A stretch of 64,000 nucleotides of DNA from Rhodobacteraceae bacterium HLUCCA12 (GTDB taxonomy: Bacteria; Pseudomonadota; Alphaproteobacteria; Rhodobacterales; Rhodobacteraceae): contig LJSV01000003.1 in the NCBI GenBank assembly GCA_001314715.1, forward strand, positions 186,001 to 250,000, read 5' to 3'. Every line of letters starts with the position of its first letter. The first letter of the stretch is position 1. The notes beneath the pieces were generated by a model that saw nothing but the letters and a program-made list of their open reading frames with translations, was not told the origin of the DNA and did no database searches. Both the position numbers and the translations under genes were made by a program. Of the stretch, positions 28,704 to 35,753 are shown in pieces.

Positions 28704-29159
28704 TCAGGACGCGCCGTCCTGGTCAAGCCCAAGCTGGGCGAACACGGCGGCTTCCTCGGCGCTCTTCGGGCGGTGCCCGGCGCTCTGCCGTTCGCTGTTC
28801 AAAGACAGTCGCGCGGATTTCTGGAAGAGGTGTCCAAAGGCCGGCGTGGCCGACTGCACGAACGCATCGAAGCTTGCCGGATCGGCACGGCACAAGGACA
28901 CGGCCCAGTCGCGCATGCCGGGCGTCAGGTAGCCGTCATTCATCGCCGCTTCGACACGGGCGACGGCAACCTCTTCGCTGGCGGTGGCCTTGGACAGCGC
29001 GCGCTCTTGCATCAGCTCTTGCACGGCCTCGATCGGCACGAAACGCGCCGGATCAGGCGCGGCCTGCATGGCGTTGATCGCCGTCAGGATCGCGCCTTCG
29101 TCGGCGGTCTGTTCCAGGCCAAGGGCGGTGGCGATCTTGGAAAGGGCGGTGATGGTCAT
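28704..29159 (-). CDS. Possible nested gpZ-like scaffold start in the protease gene
   Basis: An in-frame ATG at 29159 (MTITALSKIATALGL) lies exactly at the junction between protease and helical halves and is preceded by GAGGAAAC. In Mu, gene Z is an internal start within gene I that yields the scaffold. The product here would be 151 aa. Spacing to the ATG is a little long, so this is tentative. Confidence 0.4.
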   Translation of the reverse strand: MTITALSKIATALGLEQTADEGAILTAINAMQAAPDPARFVPIEAVQELMQERALSKATASEEVAVARVEAAMNDGYLTPGMRDWAVSLCRADPASFDAFVQSATPAFGHLFQKSARLSLNSERQSAGHRPKSAEEAAVFAQLGLDQDGAS

Positions 29160-29618
29160 CGGTTCGGTTTCCTCGCGCGCAAGCGCCTTGAGTTGCAGGT
29201 TCGGGCGGTGCACCAGGGACGCGCCCAGAAGCCGGGTGATCTGCCCCGCCTTGGTGTGCATGAACACGGGCGACAGGTAGCGGTATTCCAGCCCCTCGAT
29301 CATCCGGCGCGCATTGGCCGTCCATTCGACGCGGCCCAGCAGACCGCGCGCCGGATCATGGCGCAGTTCCTTGATCCAGCCCGCCGCAGGCACCGGGCCG
29401 TTGCCCGCGCGCCGCGCCGCGTCGTCTTGCTGGTGCTCGTAGTCAATCGCCAGATCGACGCCAGCGGCGTTGAAGGCGCGCAGCACCGCGCCGGGATCGG
29501 GCAAGGACCAGGTGCGCCCGTCATTCCCGGCGATCTTCGCGCCAGGCGGCAAGAGCTGCACCCACCCCGGAACGCCGGTTTCGGTGTTCAATGCCAGGTC
29601 AAGGCCGATTGCAGGCAT
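28704..29618 (-). CDS. Mu gpI-like phage protease (with nested scaffold)
   Basis: A 304-aa protein of the Mu-like I protein family. The N-terminal protease half has AIDYEHQQDD (about 58-67), GWIKEL, EYRYLSPVF and LVHRPNLQL, all family hallmarks. The C-terminal half is helical and likely acts as scaffold, as Mu gpZ does. It would process the head during assembly. It begins four bases after the gpT gene ends, so they are cotranscribed, but the order T then I is reversed relative to Mu (I, Z, T). Confidence 0.88.
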   Translation of the reverse strand: MPAIGLDLALNTETGVPGWVQLLPPGAKIAGNDGRTWSLPDPGAVLRAFNAAGVDLAIDYEHQQDDAARRAGNGPVPAAGWIKELRHDPARGLLGRVEWTANARRMIEGLEYRYLSPVFMHTKAGQITRLLGASLVHRPNLQLKALAREETEPMTITALSKIATALGLEQTADEGAILTAINAMQAAPDPARFVPIEAVQELMQERALSKATASEEVAVARVEAAMNDGYLTPGMRDWAVSLCRADPASFDAFVQSATPAFGHLFQKSARLSLNSERQSAGHRPKSAEEAAVFAQLGLDQDGAS

Positions 29619-29622
29619 CGGA

Positions 29623-30543
29623 TCAGCCGCCCAGGAACGGGGTGACGATCAGTTCGGCGGTGCCCTTCCATTCGTTGGTGGCCCCCGCCGCGCCGTTCTC
29701 GGTGTTCAAGAGCCGCAGGCCCGCGCCTTCCAGGCTGGGCGGCACGACAAGCGCGGTCGGACGGATGCCCAGCGGGCGTTGCTGGTCGAAGGTGAGTGCC
29801 TGCATCGCGGCGCGCGCGGCCTCGTAATTCGCGGCGGTCAGCGGCGCTTTCGACGCATAGGCCATTTGCCACAGGCCAAAGCCCGCGTTCACCCGTGCCC
29901 GAACGCCATAGAGATACTTGTCGGACATGAACACGCCGTAATCGTTCGGGCGCATCACCGCCTGGAAGTCGTAAGGCTCGCGCTCTTGCCAGATCAGCGG
30001 CTTGATCGGGCGCGACGTGTCCAGCAGGAACCACGCGGGATCGGTCCCCGCCTGCATGTTGCTGACCAGGCGGTAATTCAGACCATCCACCACAACCGCG
30101 CCGTCATCGTCGCGCACCGGGTGTTCGGTGTCGAAGAACGGTTGCCCGTCATAGCAGGTTTCGGTGAAGCCCGCCGCCAGCATGCCGAACACCAGCTCGT
30201 CGGGGTGCATCGCGGCCTCGTGGCCCATGTTCTGGAACATCGGCTTGAACACGCCCAGCTTGTCGTCGCTGAAGTCGTCACGGAGGACTTCCACGGTGCT
30301 TTCGAACTTGCGGTTGGTGATCGTGAACCCGTGCGCCGCCAGTTGCTGGATCACGCGCTCGTCGGTCAGCCATTCGCGCATGCGCGGGAACTGGCCAATC
30401 CAGTTATAGGTTTCGTCGCGGGCCGAACTGGTCACGGTCATCGCAACCTTGCTGGCCTGCGACGGCGCGCCCGTTTTGGCAGTGTCATAAAGGTTCTTGA
30501 AGCCCTTGCGGGCGGCGTCCAGGGCGGCGTCGTTGATGATCAT
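29623..30543 (-). CDS. Mu gpT-like major head protein
   Basis: A 306-aa protein, almost exactly the length of Mu gpT (305). MIINDAALDAARKGFKNLYDTA at the N-terminus, YNWIGQFPRMREW, TVEVLRDDFSDDKLGVFKPMFQNMGHEA and GQPFFDTEHPV are characteristic of the Mu-like major head subunit family. ATG 30543 follows AGGAACC; the track start at 30612 runs into an inverted repeat. No portal, completion or tail genes are present in the element, which makes its retention notable. Confidence 0.92.
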   Translation of the reverse strand: MIINDAALDAARKGFKNLYDTAKTGAPSQASKVAMTVTSSARDETYNWIGQFPRMREWLTDERVIQQLAAHGFTITNRKFESTVEVLRDDFSDDKLGVFKPMFQNMGHEAAMHPDELVFGMLAAGFTETCYDGQPFFDTEHPVRDDDGAVVVDGLNYRLVSNMQAGTDPAWFLLDTSRPIKPLIWQEREPYDFQAVMRPNDYGVFMSDKYLYGVRARVNAGFGLWQMAYASKAPLTAANYEAARAAMQALTFDQQRPLGIRPTALVVPPSLEGAGLRLLNTENGAAGATNEWKGTAELIVTPFLGG

Positions 30544-30958
30544 GGCGGTTCGGGTTCCTTCGCACGGCGCGTCAAGCGCATATTCCGAAAGAAGCCTAAG
30601 AAACCCGGACAATGCCGGATAGCCTCAACCCCTTGCGGGGCATGGGTTGGGGGGCATTGTGAGGGATGGTCGCGCGCGGGGTCCGCCGTCCCGTCGAGGC
30701 GTTCGCAGGGCTGGAAACATGCCAAGGGCAATCGGATTTGGCAAGCAGTGGCGGCCTGTCAGGGTCGAGTTTCGCGCAGCGCCGCCATTAAAGGGGCCTT
30801 AAACGGGTCAGGACGGGCGAGGCGGTGTTTCGAGCGGGAACGGGGCGCAAAGGGCAAGACGCCGCTCCACGGGCCTCTCAGGCGGTTTTTCGCAGTTGGC
30901 ATGCGAAAGGGGCGAAGCCTGCCCGCTCCGCCCCCTCGTTTCGCGTTTCGGCGTCGGA
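30544..30958 (-). promoter_or_regulatory. Non-coding leader before the head genes
   Basis: This 415-base stretch between gemA and the gpT gene has no convincing ORF. It holds the nested dyad at 30610-30659, an imperfect AT-flanked palindrome TTAAAGGGGCCTTAA at 30788-30802 and GC-rich runs. In Mu-like phages the region after gemA carries the middle-promoter and activator genes, so a promoter here answering to the Mor-like protein is plausible but not proven. Confidence 0.4.
30610..30659. other. Nested inverted repeat upstream of the head gene
   Basis: The outer arms CAATGCC/GGCATTG and inner arms CAACCC/GGGTTG are both perfect and concentric, giving a long hairpin whose edge is 67 bases before the gpT start. 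It could be an RNA leader structure or a protein-binding site. Confidence 0.55.
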
Positions 30959-31369
30959 TCACGCCGCGCGGGATTTCATCGCCTTCAAGGCGGTGATCGC
31001 CTTGCGCGCGTCGGTCATGGTCAAAAAGCGTGGCGACGTGATCTTGAAGGTGCGTTCCAGCCACTTCGTCAAGCTCGCTTCGTCGCCCTTGCGGTCGGTG
31101 TATTCACTCCACAGGGTGCGGATCAGTTCGAGCTGGGCAAAGCTGGCCATGCCGGGGCGCTTGCCATAGTTCGGCCCCTTGGCCTTCTCGGGCACGAAGC
31201 CGCGCCACTCGAAATAGCCCATCATCGCCTCGAAACCCTCTTGATCCAGCTCGGTCGTGCTGGTGACGTCCGCAATCAACGTCAGGGCAGAGCGGTATTC
31301 GTCGTCGCTCATGCCCAGCTTCTTGCGGGCAATGGCCATCACGGCATATTGCGGTTTGGTCAGGCTCAT
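30959..31369 (-). CDS. GemA-like regulatory protein (Mu gp16 family)
   Basis: A 136-aa protein of the GemA/DUF1018 family. AIARKKLGMSDDEYRSALTLIADVTSTTELDQEGFEAMMGYFEWRGFVP is the conserved N-terminal segment, and FLTMTDARKAITALKAM the C-terminal one. In Mu, GemA affects host gene expression and DNA topology. It overlaps the upstream small gene by four bases and closes the early operon. A 415-base non-coding gap follows. Confidence 0.85.
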   Translation of the reverse strand: MSLTKPQYAVMAIARKKLGMSDDEYRSALTLIADVTSTTELDQEGFEAMMGYFEWRGFVPEKAKGPNYGKRPGMASFAQLELIRTLWSEYTDRKGDEASLTKWLERTFKITSPRFLTMTDARKAITALKAMKSRAA

Positions 31370-31710
31370 TTGACAATCCCCCCGTTGGCGCGAAGCCGCG
31401 CCAGTCGCAGCTTCATTTCCATCAAGTTCAGCGCCTCGATTTCCGGCGTTTCAGTCGCCTGCAACGCTCGCGCCGACAGTCGCAGGATCGAAGCCGCGCC
31501 CGGTTCGTCGGTCGTGCAAGAATAGGTCAGTTGCCGGGCAAGGAACTCCATCACCGCCGCCGCGTCCTGGATCAACACTTGAACGCCGTCGATATTGGTG
31601 TTCAGCAGCTCGTATTCTTCCTCGGTCAAGGCGATGCCAAGCGGTTGCGGCTTGGGCATCTCAACCGCGACGAACTGCGCGCCGTTCTCTTGGGTCTGTG
31701 CCTTGGTCAT
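31366..31710 (-). CDS. Unknown early protein of the Mu-like element
   Basis: A 114-aa acidic protein, mostly helical. It contains GIALTEEEYELLNTNIDGVQVLIQDAAAVMEFLARQL and a leucine-rich C-terminus. I do not recognise a family. ATGA overlaps on both sides link it to the gene before it and to gemA, so it is part of the early transcript. It could be a host-takeover or accessory replication factor, but nothing in the sequence decides. Confidence 0.7.
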   Translation of the reverse strand: MTKAQTQENGAQFVAVEMPKPQPLGIALTEEEYELLNTNIDGVQVLIQDAAAVMEFLARQLTYSCTTDEPGAASILRLSARALQATETPEIEALNLMEMKLRLARLRANGGIVK

Positions 31711-31994
31711 GCGTCGAACCTCCGGGCTTCGGTCTGTGTCGGCAGGTGCAATTCCTGAAAGTCACCCGGTCCCGTGGTCATGGCGCCGTTGAAGAAGGCT
31801 TGCAGCACCTGGAAACGGGCCTTCACGGCGGCATCGTCGCAGGTGCTGACGAACTGCTCCAAACCGTCCAAGGCATCAACAATGGCAGCATGTTGATCCG
31901 GGAAATAGGGGCGGATGAACAGATTGGCATCCTTGAACCGGGGAACATCGGTCTCGGCGACAACGCACCGGATGATCATCTTGGCTTCGCTCAT
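31707..31994 (-). CDS. Unknown early protein of the Mu-like element
   Basis: A 95-aa protein beginning MSEAKMIIRCVVAETDVPRF, with no recognised domain. It overlaps the MuB stop by ATGA and the next gene by ATGA, so all four genes MuB to GemA are translationally coupled. The first 30 residues suggest a beta-strand-rich fold followed by helices. Function unknown. Confidence 0.7.
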   Translation of the reverse strand: MSEAKMIIRCVVAETDVPRFKDANLFIRPYFPDQHAAIVDALDGLEQFVSTCDDAAVKARFQVLQAFFNGAMTTGPGDFQELHLPTQTEARRFDA

Positions 31995-32752
31995 TGCTCC
32001 ATCCCCTTCGGTGCAAGTTTCAGATCCCGGATCGCCCAGGCCAGGTGTTCCACCGTGGGCCGATCAGCCCCGGCAAAGAGTGTCGCTTGATGCATTGCTG
32101 CTTCGACGTTGCGCAGCCCGCCATCACGCACTTGCGCGACCGCATGCAGAAGCTTGATCGCGGCATCCGTCGCAAAGGCGGTGCCATCGACCAGGCAAGC
32201 CACGTCCGCGCGGCTCGCCTGCTTGATGATCACCGGGCGGCTGGCATGCACTCGGCTGCGCAGCGCGGGAACCCGGTTCACCTGGTGTTGCAGGTCCAGC
32301 CCGCCGCAAAGCACCAGGTCAAAGCCGGTCATCTCGGCCAGCGAAGCAATGGAACTTGCCGCCTTGGCCGACAGGTTCTCGCATTCGTCAAGGATCACGG
32401 CGCGACCCCGGCCAATGTAGCGGCTCAAGGTTTCATGCTTCGCGACAAGGCTCATGCCGTTGCCCTGAATGGCGAAGGCGCGCAAAAGCAGATCAGCGAT
32501 GCCGTTCTCGGTCCCGATGCCGCTGGCAATCGGCACGTCAATCGCATCATGCCCAAGCCCCGACGCGAAGAATTCCAGCGCCTTGGTCTTGCCGGTGCCG
32601 GGGGCACCCGCGATCATCACGACGCCCGGCTCGGGCTTGTGGCGCATCAATTCGAGGCTGCGCAGAATGTCTTGCGCGGTCTCGGTCAGCGCGAAGTCGC
32701 CCGGTTTTCTTGGGCGGAATTCGGCATTGGCAATCCGTAGATGCTGTGTCAT
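31991..32752 (-). CDS. MuB-like transposition ATPase
   Basis: A 253-aa AAA+ protein with Walker A GAPGTGKT (49-56) and Walker B AVILDECE (Asp122, Glu123). In Mu and Tn7-like systems this partner forms filaments on DNA, chooses targets and activates MuA. ATG 32752 follows GAGGAGA at ideal distance, so the longer track start at 32869 is rejected. The gene is 64 bases downstream of the transposase gene and overlaps the next gene by four bases. It is a little shorter than Mu B (312). Confidence 0.88.
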   Translation of the reverse strand: MTQHLRIANAEFRPRKPGDFALTETAQDILRSLELMRHKPEPGVVMIAGAPGTGKTKALEFFASGLGHDAIDVPIASGIGTENGIADLLLRAFAIQGNGMSLVAKHETLSRYIGRGRAVILDECENLSAKAASSIASLAEMTGFDLVLCGGLDLQHQVNRVPALRSRVHASRPVIIKQASRADVACLVDGTAFATDAAIKLLHAVAQVRDGGLRNVEAAMHQATLFAGADRPTVEHLAWAIRDLKLAPKGMEQ

Positions 32753-32770
32753 GGTCTTCTCCTCTTGCAT

Positions 32771-32823
32771 GCGGGCTTGCCCGCTGTGACTGGCATGGGG
32801 GACGCGGCAACGTCCCTCATGCC
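32771..32823. other. Two hairpins between the transposase and MuB genes
   Basis: GGCATGGGGGAC pairs with GTCCCTCATGCC (one mismatch, eight-base loop, 32792-32823) across the transposase stop codon, and GCGGGC/GCCCGC form a second small hairpin at 32771-32784. They could set the MuA:MuB expression ratio by attenuation or RNA processing. Confidence 0.4.
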
Positions 32824-34778
32824 GACTTCCCGCCACCGGCAGTGTTTCGTGCCAGCGCGGATTTCTCATTGTTCAGGTATTCCAGCGGGATAGCGCCCGC
32901 GCTGCCCTTGGGCTTGGCGCGCTTTGTCGCCTTGACCGGCGACTTGAACTGACCCGCCACCACGGCCTTCGCCCCGTCGAACTCGTGCGGCTCGGGCGTG
33001 TGTATCGCTGCCAGCACGGTCTTCAACTCGGCCTCGGCCAGATAGTCGCTGGCCTCTTTCCCGGCTTCGACGGCCGCGCGCGCGGCTTTGCGGTTGCGAT
33101 CTGCCTGCCGGATGCCTTGCACACTGCCATAGGCCCCGGCCTTCACCGGCTCGATACCCTCGCAGATCAGGTTGCCATCTTCATCGAAGGCCAACGCCGG
33201 GGCGTTGAAATCGCCGGGATCGCGCCCCAGAAGCACCCGCTTGCCCGTTCCATGCCAGGGCAGAAGCGCCTCTTGGGTGCTGGCCCCGCCATAGGTCCAG
33301 CCATGCACCTGCACCCGCCCGAACCGATCCACCGCAACCGGCTTGTAGATCAGCCCGGCAAGGTAGAGCTGCCGCGCCGTGGGTTTGCGTACGATCCGTT
33401 CGCCCAAGCCGTCGCGGAACACCTGTTCATAGGACCGCCCGTTTGCGCCTTGGGCCTTGCGCCCGGTCTGCGCGTTGTAGCGCCGCACCTCGCGGGTGAT
33501 GATCTGCACCGCGTCGTCGCGCGGGATCGCCGTTACACCCTTGGTCGGGCTAGCCCCCGGCTTGTGCCCGGCATGTGCGCCCTTGAACTCGGGCCGATCA
33601 TCAAGCGACCGCGACAAGGTGGCGAACACCCGCTCGGCCATCTTGGCCTTGCCGCCGACATGATCCGGGCCGCTGGGCAGGGCAAAATGCAGCTTGATGC
33701 CCATGATCTGGCAAATGCCGGGCGGCTGGATACCTTCGGCAGGCTTGCCACCATTGCGGAACCGGAACACGTTACCGCCCGCCACCAGGTGCCCGGCAAA
33801 GGCTGCGCCGTTGTCGGTATAGAGCCGGTCAAAGATGCCGAACCGCTCGCAGGTGGTCTTGATCAGCCGCACGGTATCCGTGGCGTTCTCGCTCGCCACC
33901 AGTTCCCAGCCCAGGATGAAATTCGACGCCACGTCCACTAGGGCGATGAAGGTCTGACGCACCGCGCGCCCGTCGCCCGTATCCACCCAGAAATCCTTGG
34001 TGCGCCCGTCCAGCGACACCCAGTCCAGCGGCTTGATACTGGTCTTGTCGCGGATGATCGGCTGCGTCAGCAGCTTGCGCGCCTCGCCCGTGCCCAGCCG
34101 GGCTTGCAGCCGCTGCGCCTTGGGCAGGGCCTTCCAGCGCCGCCAGAAGGTTTGATAGCTCGGAACCGCACCCCAGCCCATTTTGGGCGCGATTTCCTTC
34201 ACGTCGCGCCATGCCGCCACCAGGGGCCAATCGGGCGCGGCGTCCCGGATCAACGTCAGAAAGCAGCTCCACGCCTTGGGGTGAATATCGGTCTGTGGTC
34301 GCCCGGCCTCGTGCCCGTCCAAGAGCGCCGGGGCGAAGTTGATCGGATCGACGCCTTTAAGGCGCGTCAATAGGGCCTTCAAAACGGGCTTTGAATGCCC
34401 CTTCACCCCGAACTTCGCATGCACCAGGCGCAGCCGCTCCGGCCAGTTCATGCCCACGGGCAAGGCCAGCAGGAACCGCGCCACGTCGGCCTTGCGCTCG
34501 GCCCGCGCCCGGCGCGCCGGGGACGCGCCCAGGAACACCTCGTGGGCCTTGTCGTCATAGGTGCCACGATCAAGGTCCAGCCCGTCGATATGCTTGACCA
34601 GATAGGCCCGGCGCACGTCCTCGGGCAGGTCGGACAGAAGGACGGCTTCGGCATCGCCCCCATTGACCGGGACTTTGAAAGTTGAAACGCCCTGCCTTAC
34701 CAGCCAAGCGGAAGCACTGGTTCGATGCGACGGCACTCCAGCACAACCAGTCAAAGCTTTCACCAATACTTGGCTCAC
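32817..34778 (-). CDS. MuA-like DDE transposase
   Basis: A 653-aa transposase. Acidic residues fit a DDE triad: Asp257 in LDWVSLDG, Asp322 in LYTDNGAAF and Glu382 in KAKMAERVFATL, with spacings (65 and 60) close to Mu A (67 and 56). HTH-rich N-terminal regions precede the core, a beta-barrel-like region follows (RFGRVQVHGWTYGG), and the lysine-rich tail resembles the MuB-interacting end of Mu A. GTG 34778 overlaps the Ner-like stop by four bases. The product cuts and joins the element ends during replicative transposition. Confidence 0.93.
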   Translation of the reverse strand: MSQVLVKALTGCAGVPSHRTSASAWLVRQGVSTFKVPVNGGDAEAVLLSDLPEDVRRAYLVKHIDGLDLDRGTYDDKAHEVFLGASPARRARAERKADVARFLLALPVGMNWPERLRLVHAKFGVKGHSKPVLKALLTRLKGVDPINFAPALLDGHEAGRPQTDIHPKAWSCFLTLIRDAAPDWPLVAAWRDVKEIAPKMGWGAVPSYQTFWRRWKALPKAQRLQARLGTGEARKLLTQPIIRDKTSIKPLDWVSLDGRTKDFWVDTGDGRAVRQTFIALVDVASNFILGWELVASENATDTVRLIKTTCERFGIFDRLYTDNGAAFAGHLVAGGNVFRFRNGGKPAEGIQPPGICQIMGIKLHFALPSGPDHVGGKAKMAERVFATLSRSLDDRPEFKGAHAGHKPGASPTKGVTAIPRDDAVQIITREVRRYNAQTGRKAQGANGRSYEQVFRDGLGERIVRKPTARQLYLAGLIYKPVAVDRFGRVQVHGWTYGGASTQEALLPWHGTGKRVLLGRDPGDFNAPALAFDEDGNLICEGIEPVKAGAYGSVQGIRQADRNRKAARAAVEAGKEASDYLAEAELKTVLAAIHTPEPHEFDGAKAVVAGQFKSPVKATKRAKPKGSAGAIPLEYLNNEKSALARNTAGGGKSA

Positions 34779-34978
34779 CGAAACACCCCCAAATCTGAAA
34801 GGATGAATTCGACGGTCTCTGTTGCCTTCGGGCCGGTCCATCTGCCTGACAGTGCAGAAGCTGCATTCTGACGCTTCAAGTTGACTTTCCGGCAATATGC
34901 GGAGAACGACAGATCGCGCAGGATCAGATGTGCACGGACTGCTTTAAGCAGGTGAGGGGATGGTGTAAGTTCAGCCAT
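34775..34978 (-). CDS. Ner-like small DNA-binding regulator
   Basis: A 67-aa protein with a helix-turn-helix core (LRDLSFSAYCRKVNLKRQNAASALSGRWTGPKATETVEFILSDLGV). It resembles the BcepMu gp16 / Ner-type regulators that sit first in the early operon of Mu-like phages and repress early transcription. It starts 70 bases from the divergent repressor gene, and the shared gap holds operator-like dyads. It is coupled to the transposase by a GTGA overlap. Confidence 0.75.
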   Translation of the reverse strand: MAELTPSPHLLKAVRAHLILRDLSFSAYCRKVNLKRQNAASALSGRWTGPKATETVEFILSDLGVFR

Positions 34979-34988
34979 AGCACTATGT

Positions 34989-35023
34989 GGTCCATATTGT
35001 CTGCATGTGGACTTTATGCAGAC
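34989..35023. promoter_or_regulatory. Operator-like dyads between repressor and ner
   Basis: GTCTGCAT (34999-35006) and ATGCAGAC (35016-35023) form a perfect eight-base dyad with a nine-base spacer; GTCC...GGAC half-sites (34990 and 35008 region) interleave with it. The position between the divergent early and repressor genes is where Mu-like lysogeny operators lie. Confidence 0.6.
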
Positions 35024-35048
35024 CGCGATAGCCGGTCAAGGGGGCGAA

Positions 35049-35552
35049 ATGGAAAACGTTGAAGAAACCGTTGATCGTTTGAAAGAGCACTTTCGAGCGG
35101 AAAAGGATGCGGACTTGGCCCGCATTCTTGGAGTGGACAAGCGAACCGTCTCAGCTTGGCGGTCTCGCGGCAATGTTCCGCGCCGCTATGTCCAGATACT
35201 TGAAGGCGAGAACCATCAAACTGTATTGACCCCGCCGCTTCGCTGGGGGGAGTATGAAGAACAGGCATTCGAACTCGCGGTGTTCAGACTTGTTCGCGCG
35301 CTTCGCGGTTCGGTTGAAACTGGAAGCTATCGCCAGCAGTTCGATACCTTCAGGAAAGTCTTCCCAGCGTTCTGGCCGTTTATGAGAGACGCTCAGGTTG
35401 ATCTTTCTGCGCGTCTCGAAGATCGCGAAATGCCCATCCAAACCGCTTTTGCCTTGGTGCTTCATGAAGAGATTGAAGCAGGAGAAAAGGCAATTGAGCG
35501 CGACCGTGAGAAGCTTCGGAGGTATGGCCTTCTCGTTAGTCAGTCGTCGTGA
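35049..35552 (+). CDS. CI-like repressor of the Mu-like element
   Basis: A 167-aa protein with an N-terminal HTH (DADLARILGVDKRTVSAWRSRGNVPRRYV), typical of phage repressors of the Bac_CI type, and a helical C-terminal region without an evident protease domain. It is the only rightward gene of the element. The track ORF begins at GTG 35007 inside the operator; ATG 35049 with GGGGG just upstream is preferred. The region has lower GC than the host genes. Maintenance of the quiescent state is inferred from position. Confidence 0.75.
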   Translation: MENVEETVDRLKEHFRAEKDADLARILGVDKRTVSAWRSRGNVPRRYVQILEGENHQTVLTPPLRWGEYEEQAFELAVFRLVRALRGSVETGSYRQQFDTFRKVFPAFWPFMRDAQVDLSARLEDREMPIQTAFALVLHEEIEAGEKAIERDREKLRRYGLLVSQSS

Positions 35553-35576
35553 GGTGTGCGCAAATTCGCGCACACC
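35553..35576 (+). terminator. Hairpin after the repressor gene
   Basis: GGTGTGCGC and GCGCACACC form a perfect nine-base stem with loop AAATTC directly after the repressor stop codon. No T-run follows, but the position fits a transcription terminator that shields the right end. Confidence 0.6.
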
Positions 35577-35623
35577 CTGAACCGAAGCCCCATTGAAAAC
35601 ATTGCTAAATTTTCTGCAAGAAT

Positions 35624-35753
35624 GGCTGTCAAACCCGTTTTCAGCCCCGAAAACGCCCGAACGGTATCAAACCTTTTGAAATAGCCCCTCCGCAAACCCC
35701 TGTTTTCGCTTGCAATTTTTTTCAGCCGGTATCAAACCTTTTGAAAGCCGTCA
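35624..35753. repeat. Right end (attR-like) transposase sites
   Basis: Two perfect copies of CGGTATCAAACCTTTTGAAA occur at 35662-35681 and 35727-35746, 65 bases apart, with a degenerate third at 35624-35644. The outer copy ends seven bases from the CA terminus, the same offset as TTTCA at the left end. Three right-end sites parallel R1-R3 of Mu. Confidence 0.8.

Larger units (their letters stand above)
27626..35753. mobile_element. Compact Mu-like transposable element with head genes
   Basis: An 8128-base element bounded by TG...CA termini (TGTGTGCTTTCA at the left, reverse of TGACGGCTTTCA at the right), internal end-type repeats on both sides and a GGGGG target duplication. It encodes a repressor, a Ner-like regulator, MuA transposase, MuB ATPase, two unknown proteins, GemA, a gpT-type head protein, a gpI-type protease, a Mor-like activator and a gp27-like HTH protein. 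All are leftward except the repressor. Portal, large terminase, tail and lysis genes are absent. No reading frame looks broken. Confidence 0.9.

Noticed and set aside
30759-31064. 101-aa ORF in the gap before the head genes
   Set aside because: It overlaps gemA out of frame, has a low-complexity sequence and no ribosome site was evident.
27628-35753. Element start at 27628 with a seven-base GGGGGTG duplication
   Set aside because: Possible, but starting at 27626 gives a five-base Mu-type duplication and puts TTTCA seven bases from both ends, so the five-base reading is preferred.
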